A program made the translations under genes and the position numbers. Below, piece by piece: positions 13,696-20,342 of a DNA stretch of 21,209 nucleotides (within the stretch, counting starts at the first letter, position 1; the number at the start of each line of letters is the position of its first letter). The notes under the pieces were generated by a model. That model worked only from the letters and a program-made list of their open reading frames with translations, did not search any database and had not been told where the DNA came from. The DNA is taken from positions 1 through 21,209 of the forward strand of contig DDUN01000040.1 of NCBI GenBank assembly GCA_002344825.1. Reading direction: 5' to 3'. The DNA is from Candidatus Multiplicimicrobium inquinatum. GTDB taxonomy: Bacteria; Omnitrophota; Omnitrophia; Omnitrophales; Aquincolibacteriaceae.

Positions 13696-13708
13696 GGTAC
13701 CCGGTACC
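13696..13708. repeat. GGTACC inverted repeat
   Basis: GGTACC-C-GGTACC is followed on the plus strand by a run of seven Ts, and on the other side by CCTGTCCCC. It lies between the HNH gene and the 172-residue gene and could act as a weak terminator in the plus direction or be part of an old mobile repeat. Confidence 0.5.
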
Positions 13709-13769
13709 TTTTTTTCGGCACTTTTAGAAATGTTCCAAACTCTGGTTTTCCATCGAATGGCGTCAAGCT

Positions 13770-14516
13770 TTATAAAATCGGCGATACATCTATTGCACCC
13801 CAAATCTTTTTGTCTAAACCAAAATCTTTCAGATGCTTTGGAACGGGGGGCAAGCTACTTTGGCAGCGACGAAAAGTAACCCGCAACATATGCGGCAACT
13901 CAATGCACATGAATGGAAATCCAAAAGTATTTGTAACTATTTGCATTGATTTTTCTTTTAAACAATACTGCGCCTGATCCAATAAATTGGTTTTTCTTTC
14001 ATCTGGATAATCAAACTGACTCCTTACTTCATCCAATGCTTTTTGAAAAATATACTCATATCCATAAGTCTGAAATGCCGCCAAATATGCCATTATCAAT
14101 ATTGCTACACCATGCCGGTGCGCGAGCTCAAAAGGCGCGTGCCTTTCAAAATCGAATAGATTTTGAAAAAGCCTGTCGTAAGCTTTGCCTTTATAACCAT
14201 TACATCCATCTTTTGATGAATGTCCGTCACCTTTGATTACTCTGGATTTTCTACAAAGCGCTGTTACGCCAGTTCTGAAATTTTTTGAAACGTCCGCCTT
14301 CATACTGTTTTGATCTTTTTTAACCACATTCTGAGGAATGATATGCTCGATCCCCCCTCTCAGGATCTCGGTGCGATCAATCTTACAAAGGCAAATCGGA
14401 CATAAAATAATATCTTCCGAGGCATACTCTGGCTTAACCCTCACTATGTCCTCACGAAGAATATTAAAAATTCTTTCTTCTAAGCTTAATTTGACTTCTC
14501 TGTGCATCGAATTCAA
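13770..14516 (-). CDS. HNH endonuclease-like protein, partner of the RelA/SpoT-domain gene
   Basis: This 248-residue protein has an HNH-type zinc nuclease domain: CPICLC with Cys39 and Cys42, EHIIP at 57-61 carrying the likely catalytic His58, then ALC (Cys88) and GCNGYKGK with Cys105. This is the pattern of HNH proteins related to McrA-like nucleases, which cut DNA or RNA. The remaining 130 residues are helical and unassigned (HAPFELAHRHGVAILIMAYLA, then PHMLRVTFRRCQ). The start is a TTG at 14516 with AAAGAG 7 nt upstream; ATG 14507 is possible. It follows the RelA/SpoT-domain gene by 31 nt, so both are very likely cotranscribed. Confidence 0.75.
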   Translation of the reverse strand: MNSMHREVKLSLEERIFNILREDIVRVKPEYASEDIILCPICLCKIDRTEILRGGIEHIIPQNVVKKDQNSMKADVSKNFRTGVTALCRKSRVIKGDGHSSKDGCNGYKGKAYDRLFQNLFDFERHAPFELAHRHGVAILIMAYLAAFQTYGYEYIFQKALDEVRSQFDYPDERKTNLLDQAQYCLKEKSMQIVTNTFGFPFMCIELPHMLRVTFRRCQSSLPPVPKHLKDFGLDKKIWGAIDVSPIL

Positions 14517-14547
14517 TCCGTCACTCTTTAAAATGTTCCAGCTTCTA

Positions 14548-15591
14548 TTAGCGTAGTGTTTCTTCTAAAACTTCAGCAAACACACGCATATCTAAAAAAT
14601 AGTTTCTGTATGCGCTTTCAAGTGTTTCGATTGTCTCAGCCGAGACAAGAACTGTATCCATATGAGGAAGCTTGGCATTTTCACGTTCTATTTTCAGATA
14701 CTCATCAGAGGCTTTTCTACTATCTGCCTTTTTAAACCCTTGTACGCTGGCTGTTCTTTCTCGAGAGTTTAAAATAACAAGAAAATAATGTGATTCATCT
14801 CCCCGCTGTGCTCTTACTGCCGGAATAATTTTTCCAGTCTCATTGATTGACCTAATTATTCTCACTTGTTCATCATATTGCTTTAAAACGCTACGTATTT
14901 TTATATCATCCGTAGGTGTTCCAGGTGCAATTTGAGTGCCTTCCCGTTTAGCCATAACAGTTGCCATAATTTTAAAAAATTCTCGCCAACCTTTCTCACC
15001 TTGATTGGATTTTAAAAGTTGATCTGTGAAAGTATCCACCGTTTCAACCGCAGTTGCCCAAGCATGTTGAAGTTGCGTGCGGATTTGTATTTCTATCCGA
15101 TGCCCATTAAAATTTTTTGTCTTGTCGCTATAATAGCTATAGATAAGATGTAGCCCTCGATATCCACTTTTCATTTTTGGATCAGCAATATAATCATTTT
15201 CATATTCAAACTTATGCTTTATTTGGCTCTCCTTAAATCGTTTTGAAAGCTCGTAAACAGACCTTACATCTTTCGTAATAGCCCTACATCCGCCAACATC
15301 TTGCATCTCTGAAAGTTTCAAATCTTTTTTTTGAAACACTGCCAGTTTTCTCTCGACAGAAGTCATACGCTTGAGCCTTTGAACAACTGATATGCTCGCA
15401 TCTATTCCTTGGGAATATCTTTTAACAGCCTCACAAACTACATTCATGGGCCAGGCATGTGAGGAGCGCCAATTGTTAATGATTTTAAAAGCTTCCTCAA
15501 TTTGTTTGGAGTCAGCTACGTGGCTGGAAAGGGTATGTCCAGCCTCATCTACTTTGGTTTTAGAATATCGAAATTTTGCATAATTTGCCAT
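14548..15591 (-). CDS. RelA/SpoT synthetase-domain protein (single-domain alarmone-synthetase type)
   Basis: This 347-residue protein carries a RelA/SpoT nucleotidyltransferase domain at about 50-190: QRLKRMTS (72-77, basic ATP-binding region), EMQDVGGCRAI with likely Mg-binding Asp98, SGYRGLHLIY (142-151, acceptor site), and IEIQIRTQLQHAWATAVE with Glu167. No hydrolase, TGS or ACT domain is present. The catalytic residues look intact, so it should transfer pyrophosphate, either to GDP/GTP or, as in toxic small alarmone synthetases, to another target. The C-terminal 150 residues (SHYFLVILNSRERTASVQGF) are an added domain without clear match. It leads a cassette with an HNH gene 31 nt downstream. 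A TATAAT at 15631-15636 is a likely -10. Confidence 0.85.
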   Translation of the reverse strand: MANYAKFRYSKTKVDEAGHTLSSHVADSKQIEEAFKIINNWRSSHAWPMNVVCEAVKRYSQGIDASISVVQRLKRMTSVERKLAVFQKKDLKLSEMQDVGGCRAITKDVRSVYELSKRFKESQIKHKFEYENDYIADPKMKSGYRGLHLIYSYYSDKTKNFNGHRIEIQIRTQLQHAWATAVETVDTFTDQLLKSNQGEKGWREFFKIMATVMAKREGTQIAPGTPTDDIKIRSVLKQYDEQVRIIRSINETGKIIPAVRAQRGDESHYFLVILNSRERTASVQGFKKADSRKASDEYLKIERENAKLPHMDTVLVSAETIETLESAYRNYFLDMRVFAEVLEETLR

Positions 15592-15920
15592 TTGAACCGA
15601 TTCCTACTTTCTTAAATTTAATGCTCGAAAATTATACTACCGCCCTCGAAGAAAATTGAAGGAGAAAGGTTTGGATAAGGTTCCGTAAGAAAATCTAGCT
15701 AGAAGGTTTCAGATGCAAGGCGAACGCAAGTGACTGCGGAGCTGTATAGAGAAATACAGCGCACAAGGAAACATCGAAAAACGAAAACGGGACGCCGTCC
15801 ACAGGGAGACGTTAAAAACCCGCAGAAATTATAGACTTAGATAGACCAAAGACGAAAGACTAAAGACTAAAGACTAAAGACTGACGACTGGCCTCCCGCT
15901 ATTTACACCCACAAGAGGCT
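15592..15920. other. Intergenic region upstream of the RelA/SpoT gene with repeats
   Basis: A TATAAT at 15631-15636 (minus strand) lies about 40 nt before the RelA/SpoT ATG, with AGTAGGA as ribosome site. From about 15690 to 15800 a repeat-like stretch holds the hairpin GCTGTAT/ATACAGC (15741-15760) and GGAC-GCC-GTCC. No gene is seen. Confidence 0.6.
15844..15885 (+). repeat. Heptanucleotide tandem repeat GACTAAA
   Basis: Six 7-nt units: GACCAAA, GACGAAA, three exact GACTAAA, and a degenerate GACTGAC. It lies between the RelA/SpoT promoter and the promoter of HigBA module 2 in non-coding DNA. Confidence 0.85.
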
Positions 15921-15921
15921 A

Positions 15922-16000
15922 TTGACAAAACAACGCAATTATACAATTATCATATTTATTATGATTTATATTAACTTGTAAATACAACTAGATGGTTGTA
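15922..16000 (+). promoter_or_regulatory. Promoter and operators of HigBA module 2
   Basis: TTGACA at 15922-15927 is followed after 17 nt by AATTAT (15945-15950). Two inverted repeats follow: ATCATA-N5-TATGAT (15949-15965) and TACAAC-N6-GTTGTA (15983-16000). The 6-nt spacer of the second matches the operators of the other two HigBA modules. Confidence 0.7.
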
Positions 16001-16025
16001 TGATTTTATTGGGGGACAGCTTGTT

Positions 16026-16385
16026 ATGAATCGCATGGTGCTCTGCGAGTATTATCAAGCTGCCTCGGGCAAAGAGCCGGTGCGTGAATTTATTGACGGA
16101 CTTGATTTAAGGTCACGGCTCAATTTTTTTATGGCGCGTGAGTTGTTGGAGACATTCGGGCCGCAGCTAAAACGGCCGCATGCCGCCCCTCTCGGGCAAG
16201 GGCTTTATGAATTGCGCTTCAGAGGAAATCAGGGACATGTACGGGTTCTGTATTTTTTCTTTGCGGGAGGAAAGGCAATTTTAACGAACGGCTTGGTGAA
16301 AAAAGTTTCGGCGGTTCCGCTACATGACATAAAAATTGCCCTGCAAAGGCGCGCGGATTATTTAAAACAACACGGAAAAAGTTAA
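16026..16385 (+). CDS. higB: HigB-like toxin (module 2)
   Basis: This 119-residue RelE-fold toxin of the HigB/Gp49 family begins with LCEYYQAASGKEPVREFIDG, then LLETFGPQLKRPHAAPL, LYELRFRGNQGHVRVLYFFF, and a C-terminal helix ALQRRADYLKQHGK. The family cleaves mRNA, often on the ribosome. The ATG at 16026 is chosen because residues before it (a GATT-rich frame from 15996) extend into the operator and are not family-like. The ribosome site (GGGGGACAG) is poor. The usual final AFxKK motif is replaced by GLVKKVSAVP. higA follows after 1 nt. Confidence 0.85.
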   Translation: MNRMVLCEYYQAASGKEPVREFIDGLDLRSRLNFFMARELLETFGPQLKRPHAAPLGQGLYELRFRGNQGHVRVLYFFFAGGKAILTNGLVKKVSAVPLHDIKIALQRRADYLKQHGKS

Positions 16386-16386
16386 T

Positions 16387-16692
16387 ATGAAATCAAATGT
16401 CGATCTCCATTTAAAGGAAATGCTCAAGGATCCGTATTTCCGCGAGCAGCACGAGCTTAAAATGCAGCAGCTTGAGCTGATTAAGCCGATTATCGCTTAC
16501 CGCATTAAGCATGACTTAAATCAAAAACAACTCGCAGAAAAAATCGGTGTGTCGCAGCAGCACATTTCAAAAATTGAAAGCGGCAATTTCTCGAACCTTG
16601 CCACGCTTCAACAAGTTTTGCGCTTTGTCGGCTACACCATCCAACTTCGCGTTGTCCGCACGAGCGGCACATCCAGCCACCAAAAAGCTTAA
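16387..16692 (+). CDS. higA: HigA-like XRE antitoxin (module 2)
   Basis: This 101-residue protein has an XRE helix-turn-helix: IAYRIKHDLNQKQLAEKIGV then SQQHISKIESGNFSNLATLQQVLRFVGYTIQLRVV. The N-terminal helix LHLKEMLKDPYFREQHELKM is the likely toxin-facing part. The gene begins one nucleotide after the higB stop, so the two are coupled. It should bind the toxin and repress the promoter at 15922-16000. Its stop is followed by a REP-like hairpin and then by the first copy of the structured element. Confidence 0.88.
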   Translation: MKSNVDLHLKEMLKDPYFREQHELKMQQLELIKPIIAYRIKHDLNQKQLAEKIGVSQQHISKIESGNFSNLATLQQVLRFVGYTIQLRVVRTSGTSSHQKA

Positions 16693-16748
16693 AGCATGAA
16701 CTATGTTCAAGATCACAAATTGTGATCTTGAAGCGAGACCTGTTTCTT

Positions 16749-16783
16749 TAAGACTGGATTCCCGCCTACGCGGGAATGACAAT
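16749..16783. repeat. REP-like hairpin (GGATTCCCG...CGGGAATGAC), copy 1
   Basis: TGGATTCCCGCCTACGCGGG and then AATGAC form a short stem (ATTCCCG with CGGGAAT). This is the common REP form found between genes in many bacteria; a second full copy is at 17948-17975 and a half copy at about 12687. Confidence 0.85.
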
Positions 16784-16873
16784 GGCGACCAAGGCGAGAT
16801 TTACGAGCCGAGAAGGAGCAAACAAGACAGGAAACGCCGCAAGCAGACCTGCCAAGGCTTTCTCCGTTTCCAG

Positions 16874-16983
16874 CCCCCACCCCCCACTTTGCCGAAGAGG
16901 GTTAAGTCCATTCTTTCAAAAATGCGAGTTCCGCAGGGCGTAAGCCCGAGGACTGTCTGAGCAGATTGAAAGAATGGATTAAC
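16874..16983. repeat. Structured element with 18-bp outer stem, copy 1 (after higA module 2)
   Basis: Left arm 16901-16919 (GTTAAgTCCATTCTTTCAA) pairs with right arm 16966-16983 over 18 bp with one bulged G. The 46 nt between hold ATGCG, an inner hairpin (AGTTCC with GGACT; GGGC-GTAA-GCCC), and CTGTCTGAGCAGA. A C-rich lead (CCACCCCCC, then TTTGCCGAAGA) precedes it. Copy 2 at 17838-17943 has the same plan with other stem sequences. Confidence 0.8.
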
Positions 16984-17068
16984 TGATAACTAAATTCCCA
17001 CTCAGAAGACAGAGATGGCAACCTTATTGATATGCTTTATAGTAATATTTATATATAATACATGCATA
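16984..17068. other. AT-rich intergenic tail before HigBA module 3
   Basis: No gene is seen. It contains AT-rich sequence (ATATTTATATATAATACATG) just before the module 3 promoter. Confidence 0.5.
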
Positions 17069-17096
17069 TTGACAATAATAACTTATAGGTTATAAT
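17069..17096 (+). promoter_or_regulatory. Promoter and operator of HigBA module 3
   Basis: TTGACA at 17069-17074 and TATAAT at 17091-17096 are 16 nt apart. ATAAC-N6-GTTAT (17078-17093) lies inside. The -10 ends only 3 nt before the toxin ATG, so the transcript start would fall near or inside the start codon. Confidence 0.85.
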
Positions 17097-17099
17097 TAA

Positions 17100-17465
17100 A
17101 TGAGAAAATTTGTTGTTTACTATATGGATGAAAAAGGGCGTAATCCGGTTTGGGAATTTATACAAAACCTGCCGCCTGATGAGCGTGATAAATGCCTTGA
17201 AGTCATCACCTACTTAGGCGAGGTCGGCGAGCAAATAAGACGCCCCATCGGAGATTATATTGGAAACAAGCTTTATGAGCTTCGCCCGAAACAGTCACGC
17301 GTGCTTTATTTTTTTATGCTGAGAGATTACGCTGTCTTGGTGCATGCTTTTCGAAAAAAAACGGATGCGCTTCCTAAAAAAGAATTGCGAACTGCTTTAG
17401 AAAATATGCGCGATTTCATTCATAGATACAACCTAGGTCTGCTTAATCTGGAGAAACAAAAATGA
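17100..17465 (+). CDS. higB: HigB-like toxin (module 3)
   Basis: This 121-residue HigB/Gp49 toxin is complete: KFVVYYMDEKGRNPVWEFIQ at the start, EQIRRPIGDYIGNKLYELRP in the middle, SRVLYFFMLRDYAVLVHAF with the conserved YFF and HAFRKK motifs, and a C-terminal helix. By family it is an mRNA endonuclease. Seven Ts encode the YFF region (17309-17315), against six in the broken module 1 copy. The ATG lies 3 nt after the -10 box, so translation may start on a leaderless or nearly leaderless mRNA. The stop overlaps the higA start by 4 nt. Confidence 0.92.
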   Translation: MRKFVVYYMDEKGRNPVWEFIQNLPPDERDKCLEVITYLGEVGEQIRRPIGDYIGNKLYELRPKQSRVLYFFMLRDYAVLVHAFRKKTDALPKKELRTALENMRDFIHRYNLGLLNLEKQK

Positions 17466-17764
17466 AACCGATAAGAGTTCCCACGCACGATGAATTGATG
17501 AAGCCTTTATTCAAGGATAAAAACTTTCGAAAAAAAATTGAATTGGGAGTTAAAAGGCTCAGAATTATCATCCAAATCATCGAGCTGCGTGAAAAGCTCG
17601 GCATCACTCAAACCGAACTCGCGCGCCGCATGGGTGTATCTCAGCCTTTTATCGCGAAAATTGAAAACGACGAGGCATCGAACATCAGCTTGGAAACCCT
17701 GCTTAAAATCACAGACGCTCTTAACGCCGAAATTCAAATCGACATCCGCCCCAAAGCTGCTTAG
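17462..17764 (+). CDS. higA: HigA-like XRE antitoxin (module 3)
   Basis: This 100-residue protein has THDELMKPLFKDKNFRKKIE as toxin-binding N-terminus and an XRE helix-turn-helix at about 40-95: LREKLGITQTELARRMGVSQ, PFIAKIENDEASNISLETLL, ending in AEIQIDIRPKAA. The ATGA overlap with higB gives tight coupling. It probably represses the promoter at 17069-17096. The second copy of the structured element starts about 75 nt after its stop. Confidence 0.92.
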   Translation: MKPIRVPTHDELMKPLFKDKNFRKKIELGVKRLRIIIQIIELREKLGITQTELARRMGVSQPFIAKIENDEASNISLETLLKITDALNAEIQIDIRPKAA

Positions 17765-17837
17765 TAAATTCACTCAAGCTGGGTACTCAAAAACGCGTGA
17801 AATCGGAACATTTCTCCCTCAACTTGCTCCGCCGACA

Positions 17838-17943
17838 GCCACCCCCCTTTTGCCAAAGAAAGCTCAAATTAAAATTCTTGGGATGCGAGTTTTGCGCCGT
17901 CAGGACGCAACTGCTTGAGCAGACAAAGAGTTTGAATTTGAGC
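17838..17943. repeat. Structured element with 18-bp outer stem, copy 2 (after higA module 3)
   Basis: Left arm 17862-17879 (GCTCAAATTAAAATTCTT) pairs with right arm 17926-17943 (AAGAGTTTGAATTTGAGC) over 18 bp with one G-T pair and one mismatch. The 46 nt between hold ATGCG, an inner stem (AGTTTTGCG with CGCAACT) and CTGCTTGAGCAGA. The lead CCACCCCCC then TTTTGCCAAAGA is shared with copy 1. Confidence 0.8.
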
Positions 17944-17947
17944 GAAG

Positions 17948-17975
17948 CTGGATTCCCGATCAGGTCGGGAATGAC
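17948..17975. repeat. REP-like hairpin, copy 2
   Basis: ATTCCCGA (17952-17959) pairs with TCGGGAAT (17965-17972), with CTGG before and GAC after, as in copy 1 at 16749-16783. Confidence 0.85.
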
Positions 17976-18069
17976 ATTCGGTTAAACCGAATGATGGTGG
18001 AAAACGATGTGGTCATACGACCACTGGTCTACGATAACGGTTAAGACCGTTATCTCGCTTGCCGGAAGC
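17975..18069 (-). repeat. Hairpin cluster with duplicated tail of the DUF1015 gene
   Basis: Three hairpins follow each other: CATTCGGTT-A-AACCGAATG (17975-17993), GTGGTC-ATAC-GACCAC (18009-18024) and GATAACGGT-TAAG-ACCGTTATC (18033-18054). On the minus strand 17982-18008 repeats the last nine codons of the DUF1015 gene (18070-18096), IVFHHHSV plus stop, with four differences, all in third codon positions. Confidence 0.8.
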
Positions 18070-19389
18070 TTAGACGGAATGATGGTGGAATACTATTCCA
18101 CTAGCGAGTTTTGGATAAAAGTACGTCGACTTCTGAGGCATGCGTTCCTGCACCGCACCCAACTTCTCCAGCATCGCAATCGGAGCAGCTTTAAGGATAA
18201 ACGCGGCTTCAGCTTCGCCGGATCGCACAGCGTCGATCGAAGGCTTGGCTTCATGCTCAAACTTCAAGTTGCCTTCCCACTTATCAGCCGGAAAGTTAAG
18301 AAGCTTGCTGAAAACAAGATAGCCGAGAATGTTCACATTCAAATCCAAACAAACATCAGGCTTGTCCCAGCCGAGAACTTTTTTCGCGGCTTGCGGATCT
18401 TTCAATGTAAGCAAATAAGACTTATCTTTGAAAACGAGGCCGATGCGCACGGGAAGATCAGCTCCGGTATCCAAAGTTTTTTCGATGGATTCAGCAGCCA
18501 CTTCTTCGACATTGAATTGGGTTTTGAGTGCTTCTAAGGTTTTATCTTGCGGCATGGTGAGCTTGATCATCAAACGATGAGTCGGCATAACCATAAAACC
18601 AGGATCGCTAAAAGAAACAAATGCCATCAAAGTGTAGTCGTAAGGCTGAGCGCTTTTCGGCGGTGTTTTCTCTTCGGCGCGTTTCAATTGCGCATACTCA
18701 AGTGAAGTTTCATAACGATGATGACCGTCGGCGATATAAACTTTTTTATCTTTGAAGCTTTCGGAGATTTGCTGGCAAAGTTTGTGGTCGGTGACAACCC
18801 ACATGGTTTGGCCGATTCCGTCTTCATCTACCAAATCGAACACGGGCTTACCTGTTGCGGCACTTGAAATCAGCTTATGTGTTTCGCCGCCCTGATCTTT
18901 ATAAAGGCCGAACACGGGTGAAAGATTGGTGTGAATTTTTTTGATCAAATTCATGCGGTCGGCGCGCGGGCCTTTCAAAGTGATTTCATGCGGAATGATG
19001 AGACCTTTTTCAAACGGCTCGACTTTGATTTTGCCGAGAAGCGCGGTGCGCTCGCGTACTTTTCCGTCCGGCGCTTTGTAAGACTGGCGGTAAACATAAA
19101 AGCACGGATTGTCATCGCGCATAAAAATCTGCTCTTGAACCCAAGTGTTGAAAGTTTCGGCAGCGCGGGAGTAAGTGTTAAAAGTGTCGTTATCCGCGGG
19201 TTCTTTTTTATTGAGAATAAGGCGGACGACATTGAACGGCGACAAACCGTAAAGGTGATCTTGCTTTGCCGGTGAAATAACGTCATACGGCGGTGCGATG
19301 ACTTTTTTGAAATCGACGCGCGACGGGTTGTACCGGTAGGCGCGAAAAGGTTTTACATCGAGCTGATCTGTCTGTATGGCTGTTGTCAT
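18070..19389 (-). CDS. DUF1015 family protein
   Basis: This 439-residue protein has the DUF1015 layout: VKPFRAYRYNPSRVDFKKVI then APPYDVISP near the start, NVVRLIL, an EITLKGPRADRMNLIKKIHTN region, and ADGHHRYETSLEYA in the middle, which is the best-conserved motif. The C-terminus has KSTYFYPKLASGIVF. The family is widespread, probably cytosolic, and has no proven function (a relation to SpoU-type or kinase-like proteins has been guessed). The last residues FHHHSV are unusual, since most members end soon after YFYPKL.SGLV. The ATG lies 9 nt after a good -10 box, so the mRNA has little or no leader. Confidence 0.9.
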   Translation of the reverse strand: MTTAIQTDQLDVKPFRAYRYNPSRVDFKKVIAPPYDVISPAKQDHLYGLSPFNVVRLILNKKEPADNDTFNTYSRAAETFNTWVQEQIFMRDDNPCFYVYRQSYKAPDGKVRERTALLGKIKVEPFEKGLIIPHEITLKGPRADRMNLIKKIHTNLSPVFGLYKDQGGETHKLISSAATGKPVFDLVDEDGIGQTMWVVTDHKLCQQISESFKDKKVYIADGHHRYETSLEYAQLKRAEEKTPPKSAQPYDYTLMAFVSFSDPGFMVMPTHRLMIKLTMPQDKTLEALKTQFNVEEVAAESIEKTLDTGADLPVRIGLVFKDKSYLLTLKDPQAAKKVLGWDKPDVCLDLNVNILGYLVFSKLLNFPADKWEGNLKFEHEAKPSIDAVRSGEAEAAFILKAAPIAMLEKLGAVQERMPQKSTYFYPKLASGIVFHHHSV

Positions 19390-19398
19390 AGGTCGGGG

Positions 19399-19428
19399 AT
19401 TATATACAACTTAAAGCTCAAAGGTCAA
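19399..19428 (-). promoter_or_regulatory. Promoter of the DUF1015 gene
   Basis: On the minus strand TTGACC (19423-19428) and TATAAT (19399-19404) are 18 nt apart. The -10 ends 9 nt before the ATG at 19389. The -35 box lies inside the arm of the inverted repeat at 19405-19520. Confidence 0.8.
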
Positions 19429-19520
19429 AACTAAAAACCACAGCCTAAAAGCCAAAACTTTTCCGATCATTAAAAGCCTTTGAGCTATGGTTTTAACCTT
19501 TTACCCATAACTCTTAACCT
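19405..19520. repeat. Long purine/pyrimidine inverted repeat, copy after the hydrolase gene
   Basis: On the minus strand the left arm (AAAAGGTTAAAACCATAGCT then CAAAGGC) pairs imperfectly with GCTTTTAGGCTGTGGTTTTTAGTTTTGACCTTT. The element begins right after the hydrolase stop at 19522 and ends at the DUF1015 promoter. It shares the core AACCATAGCTCAAAGG with 20343-20450. Confidence 0.75.
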
Positions 19521-19521
19521 G

Positions 19522-20337
19522 CTACTCGTCTAGGCTGAGAATGGAGAAGAGAATTTGATGGTAGATGGGAAAGTCCTGCAAATTGTTATGCCCTGCTCTG
19601 GGCACGGAGAAATGCTTGTGCGGGGCTTTGGCTAAGGGCGAAAGCCTGAGGGAGTGTTCATAAGGCACGGTTTTGTCTTCGGTGCCATGCACCAAATATA
19701 TGGGGCTTTTCGATTCGGCAATCCATTTGTTATTCGGAAATTGATAATTCAAAAGAAAATCGGGCAAAAACGGATAGCGAATATCTTTCATTGCGGCAAC
19801 ATCGAAAAACGCGGCGATCATGACCGTGACTTTGGGCTGATGCTTGGACGCTAAATACGCCGCAGGCACAGCGCCCATGGAACGGCCCGCAAAAACAATT
19901 TTATTTTCGGGGTACTTTGTGCGCGCCCATTCGTAAATACGGTCAATATCCGCCAAAAACTGTGCTTCGCTTGTGACCTTGCCGGTGCTTTTACCGTAAC
20001 CGCGGTAATCGGGAATGAAATAATCGTATCCGCGCGAGGTGAACACATCAGCCGATTCGCCGAATTGCTGAGAGCGCTCCGCGTTGCCGTGAAAGAAAAG
20101 AATGATCCCTTTCGATTCACCTTCCGCGGGGTAATAAAGGCCATGCAGTTTGGCGCCATCGACTTCAATCCAGACTTCTTCGAAAGGAATATCGAACGAA
20201 TATTTAAAATCAGCCGGCGTGTGATTGCCCGGAAAAAGAATTTTATCTTGTTGAGAATAAAGATAGAGGCAGGCACTAAAATAAATTAGGACTGCAAATA
20301 GAATCGGTCCAATTATTATTCTTCTGAAGTTCAGCAT
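19522..20337 (-). CDS. Membrane-anchored alpha/beta hydrolase (BEM46/ABHD13-like)
   Basis: This 271-residue serine hydrolase has an N-terminal membrane anchor (residues 7-27) and then the alpha/beta-hydrolase core: FFHGNAE at 81-87 (oxyanion hole), DYRGYGKSTG, GRSMGAVPAA with nucleophile Ser153, HGTEDKTVP with Asp221, and AGHNNL with His250. It matches the BEM46-like group of esterases or lipases of unknown substrate. The anchor places the catalytic part outside the inner membrane. A long inverted repeat follows the stop directly. The ATG at 20337 has no clear ribosome site. Confidence 0.88.
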   Translation of the reverse strand: MLNFRRIIIGPILFAVLIYFSACLYLYSQQDKILFPGNHTPADFKYSFDIPFEEVWIEVDGAKLHGLYYPAEGESKGIILFFHGNAERSQQFGESADVFTSRGYDYFIPDYRGYGKSTGKVTSEAQFLADIDRIYEWARTKYPENKIVFAGRSMGAVPAAYLASKHQPKVTVMIAAFFDVAAMKDIRYPFLPDFLLNYQFPNNKWIAESKSPIYLVHGTEDKTVPYEHSLRLSPLAKAPHKHFSVPRAGHNNLQDFPIYHQILFSILSLDE

Positions 20338-20342
20338 GACAC

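Noticed and set aside
13566..13766. Minus-strand frame of 66 residues between the HNH gene and the 172-residue gene
   Set aside because: It overlaps the 172-residue gene start in another frame and crosses the GGTACC repeat; no family features, so a frameshifted HNH tail is not supported.
15844..15885. Possible CRISPR array
   Set aside because: Units are 7 nt in direct tandem without spacers, and no cas gene is present.
16567..16782. Open frame on the minus strand starting MSFPRRRESS
   Set aside because: This is the well-known false translation of a REP-like hairpin and runs antisense through higA module 2.
18007..18537. Plus-strand open frame opposite the end of the DUF1015 gene
   Set aside because: Antisense shadow, and it begins inside the hairpin cluster.
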